A DNA stretch of 64,000 nucleotides. Source: Variovorax guangxiensis (lineage in GTDB: Bacteria; Pseudomonadota; Gammaproteobacteria; Burkholderiales; Burkholderiaceae_C). The notes under the pieces are model-generated. The model had not been told where the DNA came from, made no database searches, and saw only the letters and a list, made by a program, of their open reading frames with translations. The stretch spans positions 124,001 through 188,000 of the forward strand of contig NZ_RXFT01000010.1 of assembly GCF_003952165.1 (NCBI RefSeq). The letters are read 5' to 3'. The translations under genes were made by a program, and so were the position numbers. Each line of letters begins with the position of its first letter. Position 1 is the stretch's first letter. Positions 32,731 to 42,600 of this stretch are shown here, one piece after another.

Positions 32731-34136
32731 GCAGCCAAGCATCCCAGCCGGGCGGCACCGCCGGTGCCGCGGCGGCCTCGTGCGCCGCCGTGCTGGTGGC
32801 CGCCCCGGCCTCGGGGCAGGGAAAGACCACGGTCGCTGCCGCGCTGGCCCGGCTGCATGCGCGCCAGGGCAGGCGCGTGCGCGCCTTCAAGTGCGGGCCC
32901 GACTTCCTCGATCCGCACTGGCTTGCGCTGGCCACCGGCGCGCCGGTGCATTCGCTGGACCTCTGGATGACCGGCGAAGCCGACTGCCGCGCGCGCCTGC
33001 ACGCGGCAGCGGCCGAATGCGACCTGCTGGTCGTCGAAGGCGTGATGGGCCTCTTCGACGGCACGCCCAGCGCCGCCGACCTGGCGCAGCGCTTCGGCCT
33101 GCCGGTGCTGGCGGTGATCGACGCGCACGCCATGGCCGGCACCTTCGGGGCGCTGGCCTACGGGCTGCAGAGCTTCCGCGACGGCCTGCCGTGGGCCGGC
33201 GTGCTGGCGAACCGCGTGGCGAGCGAACGGCACGGCGCCATGCTTCAGCAAGCGTTGCGCGACCCTTCGCAATGGCTCGGTGCCTTGCCGCGCGATTCCC
33301 GTTTCGCGCTGCCCGAGCGTCATCTGGGCCTCGTGGCCGCCACCGAACTCGGCGACGCGTTGGCCCGGCTGGACGCGGCCGCCGACGTGCTGGCCGGCAC
33401 GCCGCTGGGCCGGATGTCGGTTGCCAACCTGCCACAGGTGCGCTTCGAGGCTGCATCCGACGAGCCGCAAGCCATGGCCCCGTTGCTGGCCGGCCGCACC
33501 ATCGCCATCGCGCGCGACGCCGCCTTCTCGTTCATCTACCCCGCGAACCTCGACGTGCTCACGGCACTGGGCGCGAAGCTGAGCTTCTTCTCGCCGCTCG
33601 CGGGTGATGCCTTGCCGGCCTGCGATGCCGTCTGGCTGCCCGGCGGCTATCCGGAGCTGCACGCGCAGGCGCTGTCGGCTTGCACGGCGATGCGTGAATC
33701 GCTTGCCGCGCATGCCGCAGCGGGCAAGCCGGTCTGGGCCGAGTGCGGCGGAATGATGGCGCTGTTCGACGAGCTGGCCCTGCAGGACGGTGAGCAAGTC
33801 CACCGCCTCTGGGGCCTGCTGCCCGGCCGCGTGATCATGCAGAAGCGGCTCGCGGGCCTCGGGCCGCAGCAGCTCTCGCTGGGCAGCCATGTGCTGCGCG
33901 GCCACACCTTCCACTATTCGAGCTGCGAAACGCCGCTGGAGCCGGTCGCCCGCACCGCCCGGCCCGGCGCCCCGCAGGCCGTGGGCGCGCGCGCCGGCGA
34001 AGCGCTGTACGTGCACGGCCCGGTGCGCGCGAGCTACTTCCATGCGTGGTTCGCGTCCAGTCCGCAAGCCACTGCCCGCCTTTTCGGCACCATGTCCATC
34101 GAGTTGGAGAGCCATGCCGCATTCGACCAAGCCTGA
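32715..34136 (+). CDS. cobB: Cobyrinate (hydrogenobyrinate) a,c-diamide synthase
   Basis: Glutamine-dependent amidation of the a and c side chains of cobyrinate; 473 aa. The ATP-binding start is VLVAAPASGQGKTTVAAAL; the C-terminal class I glutaminase domain has the Cys in WAECGGMM. The likely start is GTG 32715, inside the last codons of btuB, so translation is coupled; the next Met lies after the P-loop. An Ala-rich spacer occupies residues 8-22. CobB together with CobQ would let the cell use externally supplied cobyrinic acid. Confidence 0.9.
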   Translation: MDASLSSQASQPGGTAGAAAASCAAVLVAAPASGQGKTTVAAALARLHARQGRRVRAFKCGPDFLDPHWLALATGAPVHSLDLWMTGEADCRARLHAAAAECDLLVVEGVMGLFDGTPSAADLAQRFGLPVLAVIDAHAMAGTFGALAYGLQSFRDGLPWAGVLANRVASERHGAMLQQALRDPSQWLGALPRDSRFALPERHLGLVAATELGDALARLDAAADVLAGTPLGRMSVANLPQVRFEAASDEPQAMAPLLAGRTIAIARDAAFSFIYPANLDVLTALGAKLSFFSPLAGDALPACDAVWLPGGYPELHAQALSACTAMRESLAAHAAAGKPVWAECGGMMALFDELALQDGEQVHRLWGLLPGRVIMQKRLAGLGPQQLSLGSHVLRGHTFHYSSCETPLEPVARTARPGAPQAVGARAGEALYVHGPVRASYFHAWFASSPQATARLFGTMSIELESHAAFDQA

Positions 34137-34713
34137 AGCCGTGGTGCACGAGTTCATCCTGGGTGGCCAGAAGAGCGGCAAGTCGCGCCGCGCCGAGCAG
34201 CGCGCCATCGACTGGCTCGCATCCGGCTCCCGGCCCCGCCGCGCCGTGCTGATCGCGACCGCCCAGGCCTATGACGACGAGATGCAGGAGCGCATCGTGC
34301 GCCACCAGGCCGACCGCGCCGAGCGTGTGCCCGGCATGCGCACCATCGAGGAGCCGATCGAGCTCGCGCGCGCCATCGTCACGCAGAGCACGCCCGAGAC
34401 GCTGGTGGTCGTCGACTGCCTCACGATGTGGCTCACCAACCTGCTGATGCCGATGCCCAGCGAAGACGCCCGCCCGGTGACGCGCACCCCCGCGGCGCAC
34501 GTCGCGATGCTGCTGGTCGCGCTGCGCGATGCGCCGGGTCCGGTGGTGCTGGTCGGCAACGAGATCGGCCTGGGCGTGATCCCGATGGGCCGCGAGACGC
34601 GCGCCTTCGTCGACGCGCTCGGCCGGCTCAACCAGGACGTGGCCGCCGCCTGCGGGCACGTCACACTGATGGCGGCCGGATTGCCGCTGAGTCTGAAGGC
34701 GCCTGCTGCATGA
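34114..34713 (+). CDS. cobU: Adenosylcobinamide kinase / cobinamide-phosphate guanylyltransferase
   Basis: Bifunctional enzyme that phosphorylates adenosylcobinamide and activates it with GTP; 199 aa. The P-loop GGQKSGKSR is near residues 17-25, followed by RRAVLIATAQAYDDEMQERI with the usual R-HxxxR pattern (RIVRHQADR) and DCLTMWLTNLL. The Met at 34114 has GGAG upstream and overlaps cobB by 23 nt. It acts after CbiB and before CobS in the lower-ligand loop. Confidence 0.92.
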   Translation: MPHSTKPEAVVHEFILGGQKSGKSRRAEQRAIDWLASGSRPRRAVLIATAQAYDDEMQERIVRHQADRAERVPGMRTIEEPIELARAIVTQSTPETLVVVDCLTMWLTNLLMPMPSEDARPVTRTPAAHVAMLLVALRDAPGPVVLVGNEIGLGVIPMGRETRAFVDALGRLNQDVAAACGHVTLMAAGLPLSLKAPAA

Positions 34714-35579
34714 AGAAGATCCGCATCTCGCTGGCTTCGCTCGGCCTCGCTCTTTTCGCGCTGGCCGCGCATGCGCTCGACGTGGTCGACGAGCGCGGCG
34801 TTTCCGTGAGCCTGCCGCAGCCGCCGCAGCGCATCGTCACGCTGCTGCCTTCGCTTACCGAGTCGGTCTGCGCGCTCGGCGCCTGCGACCGGCTCGTGGG
34901 CGTCGACCGTTACTCCAATTCGCCCGAGCAGGTGAAGGCGCTGCCGCAGCTTGGCGGCGGCATCGATCCGAACGTGGAGGCCATCGTCGCGCTCAAGCCC
35001 GACGCGGTGCTGCTGGCCAAGTCCTCGCGCGTCACGCAGCGGCTGGAGGCGCTGGGCATGAAGGTGCTGGTGCTCGAGCCCAAGAGCCATGCCGACGTGC
35101 GCCGCGTGCTCGACAAGCTCGACCAGGTGCTGGGCACGCACGAGGCGCCGAAGGTGTGGCGCGTGATCGACGCCAGCGTGTCGGCCGCCGCGCAGTCGGT
35201 GCCCGCGGGGGCGAAGGGCATGCGCGTGTACTTCGAGGTCAACAGCGCGCCTTACGCGGCGGGCGAGTCGTCGTTCATCGGCGAGACGCTTGCCCGGCTC
35301 GGGATGAAGAACATCGTGCCGGCGTCGCTCGGCCCGTTCCCCAAGCTCAACCCCGAGTACGTGGTGCGCGCGAACCCCGACCTCATCATGGTCAGCGTGC
35401 GCAGCGCGCAGGGGCTGGAGCAGCGGCCCGGCTGGGCCGGCATACGCGCGGTGCGCGAGGGCCGCGTCTGCCGATTCAGTGCCGAGCAGTCCGACGTGCT
35501 CGTGCGGCCCGGTCCGCGCATGGACGAGGCCGCGCGGCTGATGGCGCAGTGCATCGTTGAAAAGGGCGGCAAGCGATGA
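34710..35579 (+). CDS. btuF: Cobalamin ABC transporter substrate-binding protein BtuF
   Basis: Periplasmic corrinoid receptor of 289 aa. Signal peptide (MKKIRISLASLGLALFALAAHA) followed by LDVVDERGVSVSLPQPPQRI. The Peripla_BP_2 pattern is clear: TLLPSLTESVCALGACDRLVGVDRYSN and VDPNVEAIVALKPDAVL-like text (IDPNVEAIVALKPDAVLL). It overlaps cobU by ATGA and is followed by btuC and btuD in the same overlapping style, which assigns it to B12 rather than haem or siderophore. Confidence 0.9.
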   Translation: MKKIRISLASLGLALFALAAHALDVVDERGVSVSLPQPPQRIVTLLPSLTESVCALGACDRLVGVDRYSNSPEQVKALPQLGGGIDPNVEAIVALKPDAVLLAKSSRVTQRLEALGMKVLVLEPKSHADVRRVLDKLDQVLGTHEAPKVWRVIDASVSAAAQSVPAGAKGMRVYFEVNSAPYAAGESSFIGETLARLGMKNIVPASLGPFPKLNPEYVVRANPDLIMVSVRSAQGLEQRPGWAGIRAVREGRVCRFSAEQSDVLVRPGPRMDEAARLMAQCIVEKGGKR

Positions 35580-36604
35580 ACGCGGCCGCCGTCAGGCACA
35601 CGGCCCATCTGCGCCGCGTATTGCTGCTCGGCGCCGGCCTGCTGGTGCTGGGCGCGGCGCTGATGCTGCTGGGCCTGGGCATCGGCAGCACCGGCCTCGA
35701 GAGCCTGTTCGCCGCGCGCCACGACCCGGTGGCGCTGCAGATCGTGTGGGACATCCGCCTGCCGCGCACGCTCGGCGCCTGGCTCGCGGGTGCGCTGCTG
35801 GGGCTGGCGGGAGCGGTGGCGCAGGGGCTCTTCCGAAATCCGCTGGCCGATCCGTACCTGCTCGGCAGCGCCTCGGGCGCCTCGCTCGGCGTGGCGGTGG
35901 CGCTGCTGATGTTCGGCGGCTCGGCCGCAAGCACGCAGTGGGTGATGCGGCTCGGGCTCACCGGCGCGGCCTTCCTGGGCGCGGTGCTGGCCGTGATGCT
36001 CACGCTGATGCTGGCGCGCGGCGTGCAGCAGACGCTGCGGCTGCTGCTGGCCGGCGTGATCGTGGGCGTGGTGCTTGGCGCGGCCAAAGACCTCATCACC
36101 ATCGCCTCGGCGGACATCCTCCAGGCCATCCAGGGCTTCATCCTCGGCAGCACTGGCCTCGTCGGCTGGAGCGCCTGCGCGGTGATGGCCATGGTCGGCG
36201 CGGCCTGCCTGCTCGCGGGCTGGGCGCTGGCGCCGGTGCTCGACGGACTCGCGCTCGGCGAAGCCACCGCGCGCAGCCTGGGCCTGCCGCTGGGCGCGAT
36301 GCGCGCGGCGCTGGTCGTGGTGCTGGCGCTGGCCACTGGTGCGGCCGTGGCGCAGACCGGGCTGATCGCCTTCGTCGGACTCGCGGCGCCGCACCTGGTG
36401 CGCTCGGCCGTCAAGACCACGCATGCGCGGCTGATCGTGCTGTCGGCGCTGATGGGCGGCCTGCTGCTGATGGCGGCCGACCTGCTCGCGCGCTGGCTGA
36501 TTGCGCCGCAAGAGCTGCCCGTGGGCGTGCTCACGGCCGTGCTGGGCGGCAGCTACCTGCTGTGGCTGATGCACAGGCGCAGCGCGCGGAGCGGCGTGGC
36601 ATGA
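35576..36604 (+). CDS. btuC: Cobalamin ABC transporter permease BtuC
   Basis: Inner-membrane permease of the FecCD/BtuC family; 342 aa with about ten helices. Family segments: RLPRTLGAWLAGALLGLAGAVAQ, NPLADPYLLGSASGASLG, GLIAFVGLAAPHLVR and PVGVLTAVLGGSYLLWLM. It overlaps both btuF and btuD by ATGA, so the importer is translated as a unit. The Arg/Ala-rich basic N-terminus faces the cytoplasm. Confidence 0.93.
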   Translation: MNAAAVRHTAHLRRVLLLGAGLLVLGAALMLLGLGIGSTGLESLFAARHDPVALQIVWDIRLPRTLGAWLAGALLGLAGAVAQGLFRNPLADPYLLGSASGASLGVAVALLMFGGSAASTQWVMRLGLTGAAFLGAVLAVMLTLMLARGVQQTLRLLLAGVIVGVVLGAAKDLITIASADILQAIQGFILGSTGLVGWSACAVMAMVGAACLLAGWALAPVLDGLALGEATARSLGLPLGAMRAALVVVLALATGAAVAQTGLIAFVGLAAPHLVRSAVKTTHARLIVLSALMGGLLLMAADLLARWLIAPQELPVGVLTAVLGGSYLLWLMHRRSARSGVA

Positions 36605-37386
36605 GCCGCAACGACGCTCCCGCCGCGCTCGAGGCGCGCCAGCTGAGCGCCACGCTCGGTTCCACCGAGGTGCTGCACGGCATCGACCTGAAGCTCTCGG
36701 CCGCGCGCTGGACCAGCATCGTCGGCCCGAACGGCGCGGGCAAGTCGACGCTGCTCAAGGCGCTGGCGGGGCTTCTTGCGCATCGCGGCGAGGTGCGGCT
36801 CTTCGGCGAGGCGCTGGGCAAGGTGCCGGCGCGCATTCGCGCGCAGCGCCTTTCATGGCTCGGCCAGAGCGGCACGGGCGAGGGCAGCGCCGACGACCTG
36901 ATGGTCTACGACGTCGCCATGCTCGGCCGCCTGCCTCACCAGCGCTGGCTCGCCACGCCCGGCGTCGCCGACCGCGAGGCTGTCGAACGCGCACTGCGCA
37001 GCACCCAGGCCTGGGACTGGCGCGACCGCCCGCTGGGCCAGCTTTCCGGCGGCGAACGCCAGCGCGTGCTGCTGGCGCGCGCGCTCGCCGTCGAAGCCGA
37101 GGCGCTGCTGATGGACGAGCCGCTGGCCAACCTAGACCCGCCCCACCAGTCCGACTGGATGCAGATCGTGCGCACCCTCGTCGCAGAAGGCCGCACCGTG
37201 GTCAGCGTGCTGCACGAACTGCCGATGGCCCTGGCCGCCGACGAAATGGTGGTGATGAACCAGGGCCGCGTCGTGCACCACGGCAGCTGCGACGACCCGG
37301 CCACCCATGCCGCGCTGGAGCAGGTCTTCGACCACCGCATCCGCGTGCACCGCGTGGCTGAGCAGTGGATTGCGTTACCCAGATGA
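36601..37386 (+). CDS. btuD: Cobalamin ABC transporter ATP-binding protein BtuD
   Basis: ATPase of the B12 importer; 261 aa. Walker A GPNGAGKST is at residues 42-50, the signature is LSGGERQRVLLARAL and Walker B is ALLMDEPLANLD with an H-loop in SVLHELPMAL. The start overlaps btuC. Downstream, 168 nt of noncoding sequence with a large hairpin separates it from cobO, the only sizeable gap in the first half of the operon. Confidence 0.93.
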   Translation: MSRNDAPAALEARQLSATLGSTEVLHGIDLKLSAARWTSIVGPNGAGKSTLLKALAGLLAHRGEVRLFGEALGKVPARIRAQRLSWLGQSGTGEGSADDLMVYDVAMLGRLPHQRWLATPGVADREAVERALRSTQAWDWRDRPLGQLSGGERQRVLLARALAVEAEALLMDEPLANLDPPHQSDWMQIVRTLVAEGRTVVSVLHELPMALAADEMVVMNQGRVVHHGSCDDPATHAALEQVFDHRIRVHRVAEQWIALPR

Positions 37387-37414
37387 AATTGAAATGCGGG
37401 ATCGGACAGCCGAA

Positions 37415-37512
37415 CGCAGAGGGCGCGAAGGTTTCGCAGAGGTCGCAGAAGTGAATACAAAATTTCTGGATATTCCTTTTGCGACTTTCGCGAAACCTTT
37501 GCGACTTCTGCG
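37415..37512. repeat. Large imperfect inverted repeat between btuD and cobO
   Basis: Arms 37415-37451 and 37476-37512, each 37 nt, match in inverted orientation at 30 positions; five of the seven mismatches become G-U pairs in plus-strand RNA, leaving only two unpaired. The 24-nt loop is AT-rich. Each arm itself is built from a CGCAGA(A/G)G-like unit repeated about every 20 nt (CGCAGAGG, CGCAGAGG, CGCAGAAG). It looks like a dispersed intergenic element rather than a terminator: no T-run follows and the operon continues. Confidence 0.8.
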
Positions 37513-37554
37513 TTCCGGTCAAGTCCGCATTTGAGACAGCTTGAAAAGGCATAG

Positions 37555-38124
37555 ATGCAAATAGAAACCCCACCCAGCGAAAAGCCCTACGAGAAGCCCG
37601 AAGGCGAACGCCGCGGCATCGTCATCGTCAACACCGGCGACGGCAAGGGCAAGAGCACCGCCGCCTTCGGCCTCGCGCTGCGCGCCCACGGCCGCGGCAA
37701 GGCCGTGAAGATCTACCAGTTCATGAAGGTGCCGACCGCGCGTTTCGGCGAGCACCGCATGTTCGAGCAGATCGGCATTCCCATCGAAGGGCTGGGCGAC
37801 GGCTTCAGCTGGAAGAGCCAGGACCTGGAGCGCTCGGCCCAGCTCGCGCGCGACGGCTGGGAGAAGGCGAAGGCGGCGATCCTGTCGGGCGAGTTCTTCC
37901 TCGTGGTGCTCGACGAGATCACCTATCCGCTGATCTACGGCTGGCTGCCGCTCGAAGGCGTGCTCGAAACGCTGCGCGCGCGGCCGAAGCATGTGCACGT
38001 CGCGCTCACCGGCCGGCGCTGCCCGCCGGAGATCATCGAGCTGGCCGACACGGTGACCGAGATGACGCTGGTCAAGCACGCCTTCAAGGCCGGCATTCCC
38101 GCCCAGCGCGGCATCGAGGACTGA
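37555..38124 (+). CDS. cobO: Cob(I)yrinic acid a,c-diamide adenosyltransferase CobO
   Basis: ATP:corrinoid adenosyltransferase of the CobA/CobO family, 189 aa, which adds the upper adenosyl ligand. P-loop GDGKGKST at residues 28-35; VVLDEITYPLIYGWL and ALTGRRCPPEIIELADTVTEM are family segments. It starts after the large hairpin, without a strong ribosome site. Followed after 8 nt by bluB. Confidence 0.94.
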   Translation: MQIETPPSEKPYEKPEGERRGIVIVNTGDGKGKSTAAFGLALRAHGRGKAVKIYQFMKVPTARFGEHRMFEQIGIPIEGLGDGFSWKSQDLERSAQLARDGWEKAKAAILSGEFFLVVLDEITYPLIYGWLPLEGVLETLRARPKHVHVALTGRRCPPEIIELADTVTEMTLVKHAFKAGIPAQRGIED

Positions 38125-38132
38125 AGGCGCTC

Positions 38133-38816
38133 ATGGCACACGCGTTCGAGGCCGGCGAGGCGAGGGCGGTGTACCGCGCCATCCACGAGCGGCGCGACAT
38201 GCGCCACTTCGCGGGTGGCCGCGTCGAGCCCGAGGTGCTGCGCCGGCTGCTCGACGCGGCGCACCACGCGCCCAGCGTGGGCTTCATGCAGCCGTGGCGC
38301 TTCATCCGCATTCGCGGCGAGGCGCTGCGGCAGCAGCTGCATCGCGTGGTCGAGCAGGAGCGCGTGCTGACGGCTCGCGCCCTCGGCGAACGCGAGGACG
38401 AGTTCATGCGCCTGAAGGTGCAGGGCCTGCTCGATGCCGCCGAGCTGCTGGCGGTGACGCTGGCCAACGGCCGCGAGAAGCATGTGTTCGGCCGCCGCAC
38501 CCTGCCGCAGATGGACCTGGCCTCGGCCTCCTGCGCGATCCAGAACCTCTGGCTCGCAGCACGCGCCGAGGGGCTGGGCATGGGCTGGGTGTCGCTCTTC
38601 GATCCGGTCGAAGTGGCTGCGCTGCTGGGCCTGCCCGAGGGCGCCGAGCCCATCGCCCTGTTGTGCCTGGGCCCCGTGGCCGATTTCTACGAAGAGCCGA
38701 TGCTGCAGCGCGAACGCTGGGCCAAGCGCGAGCCGCTCGCGTCGCTGGTGTTCGACGAGGGCTGGGGCCGGCCTTCGGACCTCTTCGATCAACCGTCCGC
38801 CGTGGAGCGCACCTGA
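38133..38816 (+). CDS. bluB: 5,6-Dimethylbenzimidazole synthase BluB
   Basis: Flavin-destroying nitroreductase-fold enzyme that makes the lower ligand DMB from FMNH2 and oxygen; 227 aa. Family segments: YRAIHERRDMRHFAGG, HAPSVGFMQPWRFI, and PEGAEPIALLCLGPVADFYEEPML with the C-terminal LDxxGW-like tail. It implies aerobic DMB synthesis and so a true cobalamin (DMB-type) product. Its stop overlaps the start of the ExbB-like gene (TGATG). Confidence 0.92.
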   Translation: MAHAFEAGEARAVYRAIHERRDMRHFAGGRVEPEVLRRLLDAAHHAPSVGFMQPWRFIRIRGEALRQQLHRVVEQERVLTARALGEREDEFMRLKVQGLLDAAELLAVTLANGREKHVFGRRTLPQMDLASASCAIQNLWLAARAEGLGMGWVSLFDPVEVAALLGLPEGAEPIALLCLGPVADFYEEPMLQRERWAKREPLASLVFDEGWGRPSDLFDQPSAVERT

Positions 38817-39289
38817 TGCTGGCCTTCGACTCCGTTCTCTTCGAGCTCGCGCGCTTGTTTCTCTGGCCGGTGACGCTGGGCGTGCTGCTGTCCTTCGTCT
38901 ATGCCGTGTACTGCCTTGGCGCGTTCGGCGTCGAATACCTGCAGCGCCGCCGCGATCCGTCGCGCGCGCTGGTGCTGCAGGGCCACGCGCAGGCGAGCCA
39001 GGAGCAGATGGAGCTGGTGGTGCTCAAGCAGCTCGAAGGCGTGCGCCTGTGCAGCCGCGTGGCGCCGATGCTGGGGCTGATCGCCACCATGATCCCCATG
39101 GGCCCCGCGCTGGTGGCCGTGGCCTCCGGCGAATCGCAGGGCGTGGCGCAGAGCCTGGCGCCGGCCTTCGCGAGCGTGATCGTGGCGCTGGCCTCGGCCT
39201 CGATCACCTTCGTGGTCTACACCGTGCGCCGCCGCTGGCTGATGCGCGAACTGGTGACGGTACTCGACGCGCGGGACCGCCTCTCATGA
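38816..39289 (+). CDS. MotA/TolQ/ExbB-type proton channel subunit linked to CobN
   Basis: Inner-membrane protein of 157 aa with three helices: about residues 8-33, 82-107 and 114-136. The middle portion (EGVRLCSRVAPMLGLIATMIPMGPALVAV) is the MotA_ExbB pattern, where RVAPMLGLIATMIPMG parallels the A-P-LLGLLGTVxGM segment of ExbB and TolQ. It is shorter than ExbB (about 240 aa). The start overlaps bluB (TGATG) and its stop overlaps the DUF2149 gene (ATGA). Stator-like role inferred from family; coupling partner probably the next two products. Confidence 0.85.
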   Translation: MLAFDSVLFELARLFLWPVTLGVLLSFVYAVYCLGAFGVEYLQRRRDPSRALVLQGHAQASQEQMELVVLKQLEGVRLCSRVAPMLGLIATMIPMGPALVAVASGESQGVAQSLAPAFASVIVALASASITFVVYTVRRRWLMRELVTVLDARDRLS

Positions 39290-39642
39290 GCCGGCGCCAG
39301 TTCTCGATATTGAGCAGCCTGGACAGCGACGACGACGATCCGGTGCTCTCGACCATCAACCTGATCGACGTGTTCATGGTGGTGATCGGCATGCTGATGA
39401 TCGCGGTCATCAACAACCCGATGAATCCCTTCGCACAGGACAAGGTGACGATCATCCGCAACGAAGGCCAGCCGGACATGGAGATCGTGACGCGCGAGGG
39501 CCGCAAGATCACGCGCTTCAAGGCCAGTGGCGCGAGGGGGCAGGGCGACGGCGAGAAGGCCGGCACCGCCTGGCGGCTGAAGGACGGGACGATGGTCTAC
39601 GTGCCGGCGGATGCGGAGCTGGCCGGGCCGGGCGGGAAGTGA
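39286..39642 (+). CDS. DUF2149 protein, ExbD/TolR-like topology
   Basis: Protein of 118 aa with a short cytoplasmic start rich in acidic residues (SSLDSDDDDP), one helix (about 22-44) and a periplasmic domain. The helix INLIDVFMVVIGMLMIAV places Asp28 where ExbD/TolR carry their essential membrane Asp (pattern LLDVLLVLL). DUF2149 genes are known beside CobN-family chelatases and ExbB-like genes. It overlaps the ExbB-like gene (ATGA) and cobN (GTGA). Proposed role: ExbD-like half of a proton channel that drives the CobN protein. Confidence 0.85.
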   Translation: MSRRQFSILSSLDSDDDDPVLSTINLIDVFMVVIGMLMIAVINNPMNPFAQDKVTIIRNEGQPDMEIVTREGRKITRFKASGARGQGDGEKAGTAWRLKDGTMVYVPADAELAGPGGK

Positions 39643-42600
39643 CGCGGCTTCTTCTTTCCGTCTGGTTCTTTCTTGCCGGGTTGGGATTGCTCCAGCCGGC
39701 GCACGCGCAGCAGCAGGGGCCTGCACGTGTCGTGGTGCTCAGCACCTCGCTGGTATCGCCGGCGCGCGTGGTGCGGCTTCAGGCTGCCGCGCGCGAGGCG
39801 GGGCTGCCCTTGCAGGTGCTGTCGGCTTCGCAGGACTCGCCCGAGGCACTGGCCGCCGCGATCGACGGAGCGGGCCTGCTCGTGATCGACGCGCCGCACA
39901 TCAGCGTGGCGCAGGCGGCGGCAGCGCGTTTCGGCGATGCGATCTCGCGCAGCGCGGTGCCCTACGTGCTGGTCGGCGAGTTCGCGCTGGTGACCAAGGG
40001 CCGGACGACCGCCGCCGCACCGCTTGCGGCCGAGCGCGGTGTCGATGCCGCATGGGCCCAGCGGCTGCGCGAGTTCTGGCGCTTTCCGGGCGCGGCCAAC
40101 CTGGGCGCGTCGATGAAGGCGCTGCGCCAGCCCGGCAGGCTGGACGGGCTGCCCGATCCCGTGCCGCTTCCGCTCGCCGGCATCTACCACCCCGGCTGGC
40201 CGCGCGTTGAAACGGAAGTGGCAGCCGTCGAAAGGCTGCCGGGCAGCGGCACAGTCGCCATCGCCATCAACAGCGCCACCGTGACGGGCGACGACACCGG
40301 CTGGCTCGATGCGCTGATCGCATCGCTGGAAGCCCGCGGCCTGCGCGCCTACGCCTTCTACGGCCCGCGCCAGCAGAAGGACCTGTTCTTCCGCATGACG
40401 CACGACGGCGAACGTCGCGTGGCCGATGCCATCGTCAACGCCTCGCTGGTCTTCGGCCCCAACGAGCGCAAGGCCGAGCTGGAGCGCATCGGCGTGCCGG
40501 TGCTGCAGACGCTGCCCTCGCTGGCTATGGACGCCGCGCAATGGGCGAAGAGCAAGGACGGCCTCGCGCAGACCGACATCGCCGCCTACTACAGTCCCAG
40601 CGAGCTCGCGGGCATGACGGACCCGATGCTCGTGAGCGCCCGCGATGCAGCGAGCGGCACGCTGCAGCCGCTGCCCGCGCAGATCGACGCCGTGGCCGCC
40701 AAAGCCGCCGCGCTGCTGCGCTTGCAACGCACGCCACCGGCCGAGCGGCGCGTGGCGATGCTGGTCTACAACTACCCGCCGGGCGAGGCCAACTTCGGCG
40801 CCTCGTTCCTGAACGTGCCGCGCAGCGTCAACAACATGCTGGCGGCGATGAAGTCGGCCGGCTACGTTGCCGAGCTGCCCGGTACCGACGCGCTCATCGC
40901 GCAGGTGCAGGCGACGATGCGGGCCTACTACCCGACGGGCCAGGGCGACGAGCTGCAGCCGCTGCTCGACAAGGATCTGGCCGACACGCTGCCGCTTTCG
41001 GACTACCTCGCATGGTTCCGCGCGCTGCCGCAGGAAACGCAGCGCCGCATCGAAAGCTATTGGGGAGCGCCTGAGAAGTCGACCATGCTGCGCGCCGTGG
41101 CGGGCGGCCCGGCCTTCGTGATCCCGCGCGTGCGCTTCGGCAACGTCGTCGTGCTGCGCCAGCCGCCGCGCTTCGAGCCCGGCACGCAGGTGGTGGGCAA
41201 GGCCGAGCAGGTCTATCACCGTTCGGCCGTTCCGCTGAGTCACGGCTACCTCGCAACGTACCTCTGGCTGCGCAAGCGCTTCGGCGCCAGCGCGGTGTTG
41301 CACGTGGGCACGCACGGCACGGTCGAGTGGTCGGCGGGCAAGGAGCGCGGGCTGTCGGTGCAGGACGATCCGCTGCTCGCGCTCGGCGACCTGCCCAACG
41401 TGTACCCGTACGTCATGGACAACCTCGGCGAGGCCACCACCGCCAAGCGGCGCGGCCGCGCGACCATGGTGAGCCACTCGACGCCCATGTTCGCGCCGGC
41501 GGGCTTCCGCCCCGGCGTGCAGGAAATGCACGAGCGCATGCATGAGTGGGAGACGCTCGTGCCCGGCTCCGTGAAGACCGCGCTGGAGAAGCGGCTCGCG
41601 GCGGAGTTCGCCGAGCACCGCTACGACCGCGACCTGGGCTGGACACCCGCGCGCATCCGCGCCGATTTCGCCGGTTTCATCGCGGTGCTGCATCCGTACC
41701 TCGACGAACTCGCGCAGACCGCGCAGCCGCTGGGCCTCGCGACCTTCGGGCAGGCGCCCGACGCGCAGCGCAGGCGCATGACCATCCTGCAGATACTCGG
41801 CAAGCCGTTGGTCGAGGCGCTGGGCGAGGACATCGACGAAGCCTTCCTGATCGACGCGAAGAACGTCGCCAGCTCGCGCCCCGCGCGATGGGTGGAACAG
41901 GCGCTCGCCGACGCGCAGGCCGCGAGCGCCATGGGCAAGACGGCGGCCGACCGGCAGAAGCTGCTGGAGCTGGCCGCACGTGCCCGCAAGCTCGACGACG
42001 TGCTCGCGCACAACGAGGAAATCGAAGGGCTGCTGACCGCGCTCGACGGCCGCTACCTCAAGTCCAGCTACGGCGGCGACCCGGTGCGCAACCCCGACAG
42101 CCTGCCGACCGGGCGCAACCTCTACGGCTTCGACCCGAGCCGCGTGCCCACCCGCACGGCGTGGGAAACGGGTGTCGCCGCGATGGACGCATGGATCGCT
42201 CAGCACGCGCAGACCCACGCAGGCAAGGCGCCCGAGAAGATCGCCTTCACCCTCTGGGCCGGCGAGGCCTCGCGACACCAGGGCGTGCTGGAGAGTCAGG
42301 CCTTCTATGCCATGGGTGTGAGGCCGCGCTGGGACGAGGGCGGGCGCATGGCGGGCATCGAGATCATTCCGGCGTCGCAGCTGAAGCGACCGCGCATCGA
42401 CGTGCTGGTCAGCGTCACGGGCTCCTACCGCGACCAGTTTCCGGCTGTGATGCGCTGGCTCGACGAGGCGGTGCAGCAGGTCGCTGCCTTGCGCGAGCCT
42501 GGCAATGCCGTGGCGCGCAACAGCGAGGCCATGGCGCGCAAGCTGCGCGCTGAAGGTTCGGCGGCGGATGAGGCGCAACGCTGGTCCACCGCCCGCGTGT

